A program made the position numbers and the translations under genes. Below, one piece after another: positions 1 through 8,701 of a DNA stretch of 64,000 nt (positions are counted from its first letter, which is position 1; each line of letters begins with the position of its first letter). Source of the DNA: JACDER01 sp963717765 (GTDB lineage: Bacteria; Actinomycetota; Thermoleophilia; Gaiellales; Gaiellaceae); the NCBI GenBank assembly GCA_963717765.1, contig CAVQWX010000007.1, positions 1 to 64,000 on the forward strand, given 5' to 3'. The notes beneath the pieces were generated by a model that did no database searches, had not been told where the DNA came from, and worked only from the letters and a program-made list of their open reading frames with translations.

Positions 1-100
1 AGTGTGCCAGCATCGCGCTTGCGACAGTCGCACGGATCGGGAGCACGCGAACACGTCCGTCGTAGATGCCGTTCACTACCTCAACGCGCTTCTCTCCCAT
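1..100 (-). CDS. Partial gene of unknown function, 5' end only
   Basis: The first 33 codons of a gene running off the left edge. ATG at 100 is preceded by GGAGGAGATC, a strong ribosome binding site. The peptide begins MGEKRVEVVNGIYDGRVRV; too little is present to name a family. It lies 41 nt downstream of the methyltransferase on the same strand, so the two are probably co-transcribed. Confidence 0.55.
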   Translation of the reverse strand, partial: MGEKRVEVVNGIYDGRVRVLPIRATVASAMLAH

Positions 101-141
101 GATCTCCTCCTTCGGCATGTGCTCGCTTGCTTTCCTTGCCC

Positions 142-1002
142 CTACGCAGCGCGCCGGCCCGCGACCACGAGCAGGTACTCGTAGCGGTACTCCGCCGGAC
201 CCTCGGGCGGCCCGCTGTTCGCGCGCGTGGCGAACTCGAGAAAATCCCGGTCGAGCGCCGCCGCGCGCTCGGGCTCCTCGGCGAGGCTCGCGTAGATCCC
301 GACCACCGGCCCGAACGTCTGCTTGAAGAGCTCGCGGTAATCGCGCGGGCTGTCCGCCCTCTCCACGTAGTGCCTGCGGGTCATCTCCAGCGACTCCACC
401 CGGTCGCCGAAAAGCTCCCGCACGTGCTCCTCGCTCCCCCACAGCGCCGGCGGCAGCGTTTCGGGCGGGGGCGGGGGCATGTACGGCGCGAGGGCGCCGA
501 AGAAGGCGGAGATCAAGCCCTCGGGCGTGAAGTTGAGCATCCCGATCGTGCCTCCCGGCCGGCACACGCGGAGCATCTCGTCGGCCGCCGCTCGGTGGTC
601 GGGAGCGAAGATCGCGCCGAACGAGGAGGTGACGACGTCGAACTCGCCGTCTGCGAACGGGAGTGCCTCGGCGTCGGCCTCGACCCATTCAAGCTCCACC
701 CCATGGGCCTCGGCTTCACGGCGGCCCGCCTCGAAGTTCTCGGGCGTCAGGTCCGAAGCAACGACCTCGGCCCCGGCCTCGGTCGCCCGGATCGCCGTGT
801 TGCCCGTCCCGGCGGCGACGTCGAGCACGCGCTGCCCCCTTGAGATCCCGCACGCCCGGACCAGCACCTCTCCAAGCTCCCAGATCGTCTCGTTCGCGAA
901 CCGGTGGTAGTCGCCGAGCGCCCAGGCGGCCCGGGCGGCGGCCTTCAGCTCGCGGCGCGCCTCGGTCGCCATCGGCACCTCGGTTTCCTGGTCGTTCGTC
1001 AT
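142..1002 (-). CDS. Class I SAM-dependent methyltransferase
   Basis: 286 residues. SAM-binding motif I is VLDVAAGTGN at about 59-68, followed by the acidic post-I strand VVASDLTP (about 80-87) and LPFADGEFDVV near 114-124, the typical order of a Methyltransf_11/25 fold. The substrate cannot be read from sequence; relatives act on small molecules such as quinones or phenols. ATG at 1002 has GGGAGGAG 6 nt upstream, which decides this start over the internal ATG at 972. A partial gene follows 41 nt downstream on the same strand. Confidence 0.8.
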   Translation of the reverse strand: MTNDQETEVPMATEARRELKAAARAAWALGDYHRFANETIWELGEVLVRACGISRGQRVLDVAAGTGNTAIRATEAGAEVVASDLTPENFEAGRREAEAHGVELEWVEADAEALPFADGEFDVVTSSFGAIFAPDHRAAADEMLRVCRPGGTIGMLNFTPEGLISAFFGALAPYMPPPPPETLPPALWGSEEHVRELFGDRVESLEMTRRHYVERADSPRDYRELFKQTFGPVVGIYASLAEEPERAAALDRDFLEFATRANSGPPEGPAEYRYEYLLVVAGRRAA

Positions 1003-1186
1003 GCGGCTCCTCCCATCCTCTCAGCCGGCCTCGGCCAGCTCCTCGATCCTGGCGAGCGCCGCGCCTCGATCATCAGTCGCACTGCGGTGACCCGACGCTC
1101 CATCGCCGGGACACTAGCCCCGGCGTCCCCGCCCTGACTTCGCCCGAACCGAGCATCTTTCGGGCGGGCCTGGTGGCCAGATCTGG

Positions 1187-1630
1187 CTATGTCCCGGCGT
1201 CGTCGAGCACGCCCGACCGCACCGCATAGGCGGCCGCGGGGGTGCGTGAGGTCAGGTCGAGCTTTCCCAGGATGTTCGTAACGTGGCGATGGACGGTGTG
1301 CTCTGAGACCACCAGCCGCTCGGCGATCTGCCGGTTGGTGAGCCCCTCGGCGAGGAGCGCCGGCACCCCACGCTCGCGCCGCGTGATGCCGAGCAGTCCT
1401 GGGCCATTGTCGCCGCCGCGAATCGAGACCTTGAGCAGCCGGCGGGCACGCTGGGCCTCAGCCTCGGCCCCCAGCTCGAGCAGGCGATCCAGGGCTGTGG
1501 TCGCCTCGCGCTCGGCCAGCTCGGTTCGACCCAGGGCGGCGAGGCTCGTGGCCAGCTCGATCCGCGCCTGCCAGCTGGCCGAGAGGGAATCGGACACAAT
1601 GCCCTCCGGGGCCTCTTCCATCGGGGGCAT
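1187..1630 (-). pseudogene. C-terminal remnant of a LuxR-family TPR regulator
   Basis: 147 codons remain open. The last about 65 residues form a LuxR-type helix-turn-helix (LTNRQIAERLVVSEHTVHRH), preceded by about 45 residues (ARIELATSLAALGRTELAE...) resembling the final TPR helices of large LuxR regulators such as the intact 569-residue one at 4469. The sensor and the rest of the TPR array are missing and no matching reading frame lies upstream. ATG at 1630 has no convincing ribosome binding site. Most likely a 5'-truncated remnant; a stand-alone DNA-binding peptide cannot be excluded. Confidence 0.6.
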
Positions 1631-1730
1631 TCTCGCGCCTCGATCCTGCCCGGTCGAGGCTGCGTCCGCGTCGGCGAGCCCGCTCCAAAGCCCCGCAAGG
1701 CACCGCGCGAGGCCGGGATCTCGGGCGATC

Positions 1731-2552
1731 TCACGTTGGCTCCGTGGTCGGCGGCGTGAACGGCGACCACTCGTAGACGTTCACCGCGCATACCTCCCGG
1801 AAGCCCAGCCGCTCGTACATCGGTTGCCCCATCGGTGACGATCCGAGCACGCCGACGTCGAAGCCGAGCTCGAGTGCGCCTGCGAGCGCCTCGCGGCTGA
1901 TCGCCGCGCCGATCCCGCGGCGGCGGGCGTCCGGTACGGTGCAGACGAAATAGAGGCCCGCTACTCCCGCCGCGAGGAACACCGAGGCGCACGCCACCGG
2001 GTCGCCGCCGGCTAGGCCGACGTAGTGCCGCCAAGGCACGTCGTCACCAACGCCGATGCCTGCATACATCTCGCGTACCCACGCCGCCTCCGGAGGTCCC
2101 TCACCGAAGCCGAGCGAGAGCACCTGCTCGTACGCGTCGAGACCGGTGTCGGTCACGACACGCGAGATCCGGACGTCCGTCGAGGCCTCGACGTCCCGTA
2201 GCGCCCGGAGGTTCGCGGCCATGCCGGGCTCCGGGCCGCCCTCGAAGCCGCGCGCTTCGAGGCGGGTTCCGACGTCGGTTGGACGCATCGATGGCCCGAC
2301 GTGCCACGAGCCCGCGACGCCGCTCGTGCGCATCAGATTCTGCGACTCGGTTATCGCGGCGTCTGCACGCTCGGGCTCGAGATCGGCTCGCACGACGCAG
2401 TTGTGGTAGGCGATCGGCGACCCGCCGATTACCCACGTGATCTCCGCGTCGCCGCGCTCGCGACCTCCACCCGCGCGCCCGAGCGCGAGCAGGAATTCCG
2501 CTTCGTTGTCCTCGACCGCGCGTACGACCCAGGCGGCGGACACATCCGTCAT
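1731..2552 (-). CDS. GNAT-family N-acetyltransferase
   Basis: About 273 residues. The C-terminal half carries the acetyl-CoA-binding signature: LYFVCTVPDARRRGIGAA (motif A, R-x-x-G-x-G/A) followed by a helix and MGQPMYERLGFREV near the end. The N-terminal half looks like a second, degenerate GNAT-like domain, as in tandem GNAT proteins. The substrate is unknown. ATG at 2552 (MTDVSAAW) or ATG at 2561 are the plausible starts; the frame stays open further upstream but with low-complexity, shadow-like sequence. Neither start has a strong ribosome binding site. Confidence 0.75.
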   Translation of the reverse strand: MTDVSAAWVVRAVEDNEAEFLLALGRAGGGRERGDAEITWVIGGSPIAYHNCVVRADLEPERADAAITESQNLMRTSGVAGSWHVGPSMRPTDVGTRLEARGFEGGPEPGMAANLRALRDVEASTDVRISRVVTDTGLDAYEQVLSLGFGEGPPEAAWVREMYAGIGVGDDVPWRHYVGLAGGDPVACASVFLAAGVAGLYFVCTVPDARRRGIGAAISREALAGALELGFDVGVLGSSPMGQPMYERLGFREVCAVNVYEWSPFTPPTTEPT

Positions 2553-2561
2553 GGCTCGCAT

Positions 2562-2893
2562 GCTACGAGCCGCGATGACGAGGCCACCCATCGCGTCGGG
2601 CGCGACAATACGACGCTTGCCTCCAGAGCTCTTAGGGGCCCGGGTACGCCGGCGGCCGGGACGCTTTTCCTCTCCCCTCGCACCCCCTCGCTCGACGCCG
2701 CATTCCCCTGTCCGGCGAGCACAACCGAGGCTACGCACGCCAGCGCGAGGATGTGCCGGTCCTCGAATGGCAAGAGTCGGCCGAGCCCGATTCCTGACGC
2801 GGTTCGTTCCCTGTCAAGAGGCCGTCTCCGCGAGTGCAGAGCGATTCGAGTCGCACGAAAGGCTCTCTCAGTTTCGAACGTATCCGCCGGGCA
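2562..2893. other. Intergenic stretch without a supported gene
   Basis: About 330 nt between the GNAT start and the cupin stop. Small frames exist on both strands. One on the minus strand from a TTG at 2773 reads like a short hydrophobic signal peptide (ILALACVASVVLAGQG) but has no ribosome binding site and no conserved continuation. I see no RNA gene or clear terminator. Confidence 0.4.
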
Positions 2894-3307
2894 TCATTCC
2901 CCGACCGGAGGTGCGGCGGCGTACTCCCCGTCGGTGACGTGCTCTCCCCACGTTGCCACGTTGCCCTCCTCGTCGACCCGGGCGATCGCGAGGTGCGTCA
3001 TGAAGCGGTTCGGCGCCGCGCCGTGCCAGTGATGCTCGTCGGGGGCGAAGAAGACGCGGTCGCCGGGCCGGATCACCTCGACCGGCCCTCCGTGCCGCTG
3101 GGCGAGGCCGATGCCCTCCGTGACGTAGATCGTCTGGCCGTGTGGGTGGGTATGCCACGCCGTCCGAGCGCCCGGCGTGAAGTGGACGCTGCTGGCGCTC
3201 ACCCACGACCCGCCCGCCGGGGCGGCGAGCTGGTCGATGTAGACGGCGCCCGTGAACCACTGGCTCGGCCCGAGATTCGTGGGGACTCCGTTTCGGGTCA
3301 CCTCCAT
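2894..3307 (-). CDS. Single-domain cupin protein
   Basis: 137 residues. Cupin motif 1 is visible as PGARTAWHTHPHGQTIYVTEG (about 45-65; H-x-H plus Glu) and motif 2 as PGDRVFFAPDEHHWHGAAPN (about 81-100), giving the usual three-His/one-Glu metal site. Relatives of this length include small metal-dependent lyases and dioxygenases; the substrate is not predictable here. ATG at 3307 is preceded by GGAAGGAGG at 7-nt spacing, which rules out the longer upstream frame. It lies just left of a chimeric region. Confidence 0.8.
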   Translation of the reverse strand: MEVTRNGVPTNLGPSQWFTGAVYIDQLAAPAGGSWVSASSVHFTPGARTAWHTHPHGQTIYVTEGIGLAQRHGGPVEVIRPGDRVFFAPDEHHWHGAAPNRFMTHLAIARVDEEGNVATWGEHVTDGEYAAAPPVGE

Positions 3308-3370
3308 GGGGTGCCTCCTTCCGGCGTTCATCGCCTGGTCATGTCCCGGCTCTACGGTCAGCGGGACGCG

Positions 3371-3395
3371 AGAAGGAGGATGAACCATGAAGGCA
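3371..3395 (+). promoter_or_regulatory. Orphan ribosome binding site and start codon at a junction
   Basis: AGAAGGAGGATGAACC followed by ATG AAG GCA (start at 3387) is an excellent translation start, but only three codons follow before the sequence switches to the duplicated M24 fragment at 3396. The 15-mer TGAACCATGAAGGCA recurs at 10410-10424, where it opens a secreted-protein remnant. This looks like the 5' end of a gene whose body has been lost or moved. Confidence 0.5.
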
Positions 3396-3984
3396 TGCTG
3401 CTGCCCGCCCGGCCTCCTGAGCTTCGAGCATGACCTCGTAGACCTCGCGATAGTCGGCCGGTGGCTCGCCGCAGTAGATCGTGCGCCCGAAGTCCGAGCA
3501 GTATCCATCGACGACGCCGCCGAAGTCGAACATGACCGAGGTTCCCTCGGGAATCGGGTCGTGCGCCGTCCGCGTGCCGGAGTCGAAGTCCTCTGCTTCC
3601 AGACCGGTGAGGACGTGTGTCGTGAACGAGGGGCAGCGCGAGCCCGCCCGCGTGAGCGCGTGTTCGACCGCCTCGACGAGACCAGCCATCGTCGCCCCCG
3701 CGAGGACGAGGGGCGTGACATCCTCCATCGCCTGTTCGACGGCGCGGATCGCCCTTCCCAGCGCTGCGAGCTCGTCGGGCTCTTTCACCCGGCGGAGCTC
3801 GTTGACGAGCGTCGATCCTGTTCGCAGCCGGTCGAAACCGACGGTGCGGTCGAGGTTCAGGACGGTCTCCGCCCACACGCGGTCGCCGACGGCGACGGTG
3901 CCCTCTCCTCCCCTGAGCCCGCGGACGACGCGCTCGAACATAGCGTGGCCATCGTCGGTCTCGGAGACGACGACGACCTCGCCC
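3396..3984 (-). pseudogene. Duplicated internal fragment of the M24 peptidase gene
   Basis: 589 nt nearly identical (4 mismatches by eye: 3847, 3850, 3879, 3910) to 11154-11742 in the same orientation. It encodes roughly residues 84-279 of the 388-residue M24 protein at 10824-11990: part of the N-terminal domain and the first two metal-binding Asp residues. It lacks the N-terminus and the His/Glu/Glu half of the active site, so it cannot be an active peptidase even though a 261-codon frame (3339-4124) runs through it. Left and right flanks are unrelated to the flanks of the intact gene. Confidence 0.85.
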
Positions 3985-4217
3985 AAGCATTTCGCGAACG
4001 CGTCGTCGCACTTCGTCTGAAAGAAGTCCGGCAGCTGATCGCGCGAGCAGCAGAGCGCGGCGATCTGCACCCCGACGTCGAACCCGAACTCCTCCACGAC
4101 CTCCTGTTCGGAGCCGTCTACCACCGCCTACTCTTCAGTGGGCAGGCCCTCGACCAGACGTACGCCGAACAGGTCGTCGACAGCATCCTCGGCTCAGCCA
4201 CCCCGGCCAACAGATGA
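3985..4217 (+). pseudogene. C-terminal remnant of a TetR-family regulator
   Basis: About 77 codons ending at TGA 4215-4217. The peptide (RVVALRLKEVRQLIARAAERG, then LHPDVEPELLHDLLFGAVYHRL, then a final helix) matches the ligand-binding C-terminal end of TetR proteins of the TetR_C_11 type. The DNA-binding N-terminus is absent; the sequence to the left is the duplicated M24 fragment on the opposite strand, entered at 3984/3985. The 3387 frame runs through the fragment into this piece, but the resulting product would be a meaningless chimera. Confidence 0.65.
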
Positions 4218-4468
4218 GACCGTCGAGCGCTGGGCGGGTCGCACCAGGGTCGCAGGGCGACGCAAAACCCGACGCAGCGCGGTTACGAGCGAGGCGCGGA
4301 CCTGCACCGCTATGCGAAATCGCGCATGAGTCTACCTCTCCTCGTTCATGGGAAGGAGGGGTCGACGGTTCGAGTACGTCTGACTGCGCTCACTACCGTC
4401 GCCCCGATCTCCGGCGCGCGATGGTGCAGATTTCGTTGAGGCATGAACCCCTTACCTAGACTGATTCC

Positions 4469-6178
4469 ATGCCGCGCGCCAAGGCCTCGGGGAGCGCGAA
4501 CGCCGCCCGGAGGGTTGAACGACGCCGGAGGCAAGAGTCCCTGGTGAACCCTGCCGACGCCCTGGAACGCGGCCGCCGAGCGTATGCGCGCCGGGCGTGG
4601 GGAGAAGCCTGGGAGTCCTTGTCGCTCGCCGACCGGACGACGCCGCTCGGGGCGGAGGACGTGGAGCTGCTGGGGACGTCGGCCTACATGCTCGGTCGCG
4701 GCGACGACCTGGAAAGCCTTGAGCGGGCGTACCACCTCCATCTCGATGCCGGTGAGGAGCTCCACGCCGCTCGGTGCGCGTTCTGGACGGGGATGGTTCT
4801 CTCCATCAGAGGCGAGAAAAGCCGCGCGACCGGATGGCTCGGCCGCGCGCAGCGGTTGGTCGAGCGTGAGCGGCGCGACTGCGTAGAACGAGGCTATCTG
4901 CTGCTTCCGCTGATCTTTCAGCACGAGTCAGCCGGTGACTACGAGGCCGCAGCCGCAGTCGCAGCCGAGGCTGCGGAGATCGGCGAGCGCTTCGGTGATG
5001 CGGACCTGTTTGCTCTCGCCGTGCAGTCACAGGGCATCTTGCTCGTCAGGCTAGGACGGGTCGCGGAGGGGCTTGGGTTGATGGACGAGGCGATGGTGGC
5101 GGTCACCGCGAGCGAGCTGTCTCCGATCGTCAGCGGCATGGTCTACTGCGGGGTGATCCTCGGGTGTCAGGAGGCGTACGAGCTGCGCCGCGCACGCGAG
5201 TGGACAGCGGCCCTGACGCAGTGGTGCGAGGAGCAACCCGACCTGGTGAGCTTCACAGGGACGTGTTTGGTGCATCGCGCCGAGATCTTGCAATTGCAGG
5301 GTGCTTGGCGCGACGCGCTGGAAGAGGCGCGTCGTGCCGTCGACCGTTGCGCGCAGGCGATGAACAATCTGGCGGCCGCGCAAGCGATTCACCGGCAAGG
5401 CGAAGTGCATCGCCTGCAGGGCGACTTCGCCGCTGCCGAGCAGGCGTACAGGGATGCGAGCCACGCCGGTCGGGAGCCGCAGCCTGGGTTGGCGCTTCTG
5501 CGACTTTCTCAAGGAGACGGCGCCTCCGCGTCCGCCGCGATCCGTCGAGCGCTCGGAGAAGCCGTCGAGGGGCGAAAGCGACTAGGGCTGCTCCCCGCCT
5601 ATGTCGAGATCATGCTCGCCGTCGGCGATCTCGAGCAGGCTCGCGTCGCATGCGACGAGCTCGAGGAAGCTTCGACCGGCCACGAGAGCGAGATGCTGGG
5701 GGCGATGGTGGCGTACGCACGAGGCGCGTTCGAGCTGGCTGGAGGCAACGCCCAGGCGGCCCTGGTCGCGCTGCGGCCCGCAGCCCGCGCGTGGCAGGAG
5801 CTCGAGGCGCCGTACGAAGCCGCACGCACGCGCGTGCTCGTCGGACTCGCGTGCCGCGCCCTGGGAGACCACGAAACGGCCGCGTTCGAGCTGGAGGCCG
5901 CCCGCAGCGCCTTCGCCGAGCTTGGAGCTGCGCCGGACATCGCCCGCGTCGACTCGCTCGCCCGGCCCGAGGACATTGGCGACACTCATGGGCTGACGTC
6001 GCGCGAGCTGCAGGTGCTGCGCCTGGTGGCCGCCGGCCGGACGAACAAGGCGATCGCCGCCGAGTTGGTGGTGAGTGAGCGGACGATCGACCGGCACGTG
6101 AGCAACATCTTCCTCAAACTCGGTGTCTCGTCGCGCGCCGCGGCGACCGCGTTCGCGTACGAGCACCGGCTCGTCTGA
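4469..6178 (+). CDS. LuxR-family transcriptional regulator with TPR-like sensor region
   Basis: 569 residues. Residues about 50-500 are helical, Ala/Glu-rich TPR-like repeats (EAYELRRAREWTAALTQWC, AEQAYRDASHAGREP and similar). The last about 60 residues are a LuxR helix-turn-helix (LTSRELQVLRLVAAGRTNKA, with VSERTIDRHVSNIF as recognition helix). No P-loop is visible, so this is the ATPase-less subtype. ATG 4469 lacks a ribosome binding site; GTG near 4542 (GTG AAC CCT GCC) with GGAGG about 10 nt upstream may be the true start. It probably controls the enzymes that follow on the same strand from 6309. Confidence 0.8.
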   Translation: MPRAKASGSANAARRVERRRRQESLVNPADALERGRRAYARRAWGEAWESLSLADRTTPLGAEDVELLGTSAYMLGRGDDLESLERAYHLHLDAGEELHAARCAFWTGMVLSIRGEKSRATGWLGRAQRLVERERRDCVERGYLLLPLIFQHESAGDYEAAAAVAAEAAEIGERFGDADLFALAVQSQGILLVRLGRVAEGLGLMDEAMVAVTASELSPIVSGMVYCGVILGCQEAYELRRAREWTAALTQWCEEQPDLVSFTGTCLVHRAEILQLQGAWRDALEEARRAVDRCAQAMNNLAAAQAIHRQGEVHRLQGDFAAAEQAYRDASHAGREPQPGLALLRLSQGDGASASAAIRRALGEAVEGRKRLGLLPAYVEIMLAVGDLEQARVACDELEEASTGHESEMLGAMVAYARGAFELAGGNAQAALVALRPAARAWQELEAPYEAARTRVLVGLACRALGDHETAAFELEAARSAFAELGAAPDIARVDSLARPEDIGDTHGLTSRELQVLRLVAAGRTNKAIAAELVVSERTIDRHVSNIFLKLGVSSRAAATAFAYEHRLV

Positions 6179-6308
6179 GCGCAAGTCGCTGGGTGGAATT
6201 ACCCATCCCGCCGGCGGGGCAGGTTGGGTGGTTCCGCCGAAGCGGGGTCCCCTCGATCCCCGTACCGTCGAGCGTGCCCATACCGGAGGCGAGAACGAGG
6301 AGGACGTC

Positions 6309-7211
6309 ATGAGCAGCGCGCAACAGGAGAAGAGAAGCAGCCGACCGTCTGGGGGCGATGAGGCTCGCGAACGACTGCTTGCCGGTCTGCCGGTCACGGA
6401 GAGACGGCTGCAGCTGGCCGGGCTTTCAACCGCAGTGCTCGAGGGGGGAGCTGGTCCGCCCGTCGTTCTGCTCCACGGCCCCGGGGCGTACGCGGCGGCG
6501 TGGCTGCGGGTGATCCCGGCACTGGTGACGACCCATCACGTGGTCGCGCCCGATCTGCCCGGCCAGGGCGCCTCGACGGTTGCAGCCGGCGAGCTCGACG
6601 TCGATCGAGTGGTCGCATGGCTCGCCGAGCTGGTCGAGCGTACCTGCCCGTCGCCGCCCGTCCTCGTCGGACATCTGCTCGGAGGCGCAATCGCTGCCCG
6701 CTTCGCAAGCGATCACTCCGAGCGGCTAAGCCGACTGGTGCTCGTGGACACGTTTGGTCTGGTGCCGTTCGAGCCCTCCCCCGAGTTTGGATCTGCGTTG
6801 ATGGGTTTCCTCGCGCAACCGACCGTGGACACCCACGACGGTCTGTGGCAACGATGCTCCTTCGACCTCGACGGTTTGCGGCAAGCGCTGGGTACGCGCT
6901 GGGACTCGATGAAGACGTACAACCTCGAGCTCGCCAACACGCCGGCGGTGGCGGAAACGGGAGGCAAGCTCATGGAGCTGTTCGCATTGCCGGTGATTCC
7001 GGCCGACGTCCTCGGACGGATCGCGGCTCCCACGACGCTCATCTGGGGACGACATGACCTCGCAACGCCGGTGCGGATCGCCGAGGCCGCGGGCGTTCGC
7101 CACGGATGGCCGCTGCATGTGATCGAGAACGCCGCCGACGACCCGACCATCGATCAGCCCGAGGCGTTCCTGAGTGCGCTGCGAAACGCGCTCGGTGAGG
7201 AGAGTCGGTGA
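6309..7211 (+). CDS. Alpha/beta-hydrolase fold protein lacking catalytic Ser and His
   Basis: 300 residues with a clear alpha/beta-hydrolase fold: oxyanion-side strand VVLLHGPGAYAAAW (52-65), APDLPGQGAS (80-89), nucleophile elbow VGHLLGG (120-126), acid loop IWGRHDLATP (245-254) and C-terminal IENAADDPTIDQPEAF (272-287). The elbow normally reads G-H-S-x-G-G, but residue 123 is Leu; the conserved NAGHDP is NAADDP, so the His (277) is Asp. Only the acid D250 remains. ATG 6309 is the start that excludes an unconserved leader. The stop overlaps the next gene (GTGA), implying translational coupling to the FAD oxidase. A non-catalytic binding or scaffold role, or a decaying enzyme, are the options. 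Confidence 0.75.
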   Translation: MSSAQQEKRSSRPSGGDEARERLLAGLPVTERRLQLAGLSTAVLEGGAGPPVVLLHGPGAYAAAWLRVIPALVTTHHVVAPDLPGQGASTVAAGELDVDRVVAWLAELVERTCPSPPVLVGHLLGGAIAARFASDHSERLSRLVLVDTFGLVPFEPSPEFGSALMGFLAQPTVDTHDGLWQRCSFDLDGLRQALGTRWDSMKTYNLELANTPAVAETGGKLMELFALPVIPADVLGRIAAPTTLIWGRHDLATPVRIAEAAGVRHGWPLHVIENAADDPTIDQPEAFLSALRNALGEESR

Positions 7212-8584
7212 TGGCCCGGGCCATGACTACCGATTCCGTTCAACTTCTTCGTCAGGCGTTCTCGGCCGTCCTCGAGCCCGGCCAGCCCGGGTACGACGAG
7301 GCGCGACGAATTCACAACGGCCTGATCGACAAGCATCCGGCCGTGATCGCGCGTTGCCTGCACACGGCCGACGTCGTGGCCGCTGTCGACTTCGCCAGGG
7401 ACGAAAGGCTCGAGATCTCCGTCCGCGGCGGAGGGCACAACGTTGCCGGCAAGGCAGTCAACGAGGGCGGCTTGATGATCGACCTCTCCCCGATGAAGCG
7501 CGTTCAGGTCGACATCGCGCGACAGAAGGTGCGCGCGCAACCGGGCCTGACGATCGGCGAGCTCGACTGCGCCACTGCGGCTTTCGGGCTGGCCGTGCCG
7601 AGCGGAATCGTCTCGAGCGTCGGGATCGCGGGTCTCACCCTCGGTGGCGGCCTCGGCTGGTTGCAGGGCAAGTACGGGCTGGCAGTCGACAACCTCCTCT
7701 CCGCCGAGGTGGTGCTCGCGTCCGGTGACGTGGTCGCCGCAAGCGATGACATCGAGCGAGACCTGTTCTGGGCTCTCCGCGGCGGCGGTGGGAATTTCGG
7801 CGTCGTCAGCTCGTTCGAATTTCGCGGGCACCCCCTTGTAAGCGTGCTCGGCGGCGCGGTGCTGTGGCCGCTCGCGGCGGCGCCAACCGTCTTCTCGTTC
7901 TTCCGCGAGTTCTCGGCCGACCTGCCCGACGACCTGTCTCTGCAGGCCATCCTCGCCCATGCGCCCGACGGATCGGGGGCCAAGGTGTGCGGGATTGCCT
8001 GCTGTCACGCGGGCGCCGACGACAAGCGGGCCGCTGCCGACCTCAACCCGCTGCGTGAGCTCGGCTCTCCCGTGGCCGACATGGTGCAGCGTATGCCCTA
8101 CCCGGCGATGAACACCGGGGCCGACTGGCTGTTCCCCAGGGGCGCGCTCAACTATTGGAAGTCGGCGTTTTTCTCGGAGCTCTCAGATGCCGCCGTCAGG
8201 GTGATGGTCGACGCATTCGAGCGCGCGCCCAGCATGCTGTGCGCGATCGGTGTCGAGGAATTACACGGCGCGGTCACGCGCTTCCCTGCCGAGGCGACCG
8301 TCTACCCGCACAGGGAGCCGGGCTTCAACCTGATTCTGGCCTCGCAATGGACCGATCCAGCCCGGACCGATGCGTGCACCGCGTGGGCGCGTCAGACCTT
8401 CGACGCTCTTGCACCGTACATGGCCGAACGCTCTTACACGAACTACCTCTCCGCCGACGACCACGACCGCGTCCGGCAGGCCTTCGGGCCGAACTACGAG
8501 AGACTTCTCGAGCTGAAGCGGCGCTACGACCCGCAGAACCGCTTCCGCGGGAACCAGAACATCGATCCGAAGCGTGATCCATGA
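7208..8584 (+). CDS. FAD-linked oxidase of the berberine bridge enzyme type
   Basis: 458 residues. FAD_binding_4 domain: SVRGGGHNVAGKAV (71-84) carries the His (77) that forms the 8-alpha-histidyl FAD bond; GIAGLTLGGGLGW follows. The second Cys attachment site seen in bicovalent members is absent (Val/Ser there). The C-terminal BBE motif YDPQNRFRGNQNI (about 439-451) closes the fold. Family members oxidise alcohols, sugars or aromatic amines with O2. GTG 7208 overlaps the upstream hydrolase stop by 4 nt; the adjacent ATG 7211 is equally possible. Confidence 0.85.
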   Translation: MMARAMTTDSVQLLRQAFSAVLEPGQPGYDEARRIHNGLIDKHPAVIARCLHTADVVAAVDFARDERLEISVRGGGHNVAGKAVNEGGLMIDLSPMKRVQVDIARQKVRAQPGLTIGELDCATAAFGLAVPSGIVSSVGIAGLTLGGGLGWLQGKYGLAVDNLLSAEVVLASGDVVAASDDIERDLFWALRGGGGNFGVVSSFEFRGHPLVSVLGGAVLWPLAAAPTVFSFFREFSADLPDDLSLQAILAHAPDGSGAKVCGIACCHAGADDKRAAADLNPLRELGSPVADMVQRMPYPAMNTGADWLFPRGALNYWKSAFFSELSDAAVRVMVDAFERAPSMLCAIGVEELHGAVTRFPAEATVYPHREPGFNLILASQWTDPARTDACTAWARQTFDALAPYMAERSYTNYLSADDHDRVRQAFGPNYERLLELKRRYDPQNRFRGNQNIDPKRDP

Positions 8585-8701
8585 TGCGAAAGCGCGTGAA
8601 CACAGCTCTCCGTCGAGGAACGGACTCGGCCCGCGAGCCGCGGCTGTCGTCTGTCGCTCTCGACGCGTTATGAGCGAGCACCCGACCGACGGCGAGCGGC
8701 G

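Noticed and set aside
2549..2773. 74-codon frame with a signal-peptide-like start (TTG 2773)
   Set aside because: No ribosome binding site, no conserved mature part, overlaps the start of the GNAT gene.
3339..4124. A 261-codon open frame that looks like an M24 peptidase
   Set aside because: Only the 589-nt duplicated centre is homologous; the ends are antisense to TetR and flanking DNA and half of the metal ligands are missing, so it is not an intact gene.
4358..4380. GACGGTTCGAGTACGTC resembling a tRNA T-arm
   Set aside because: No acceptor stem, D-arm or anticodon arm can be folded from the surrounding 80 nt.
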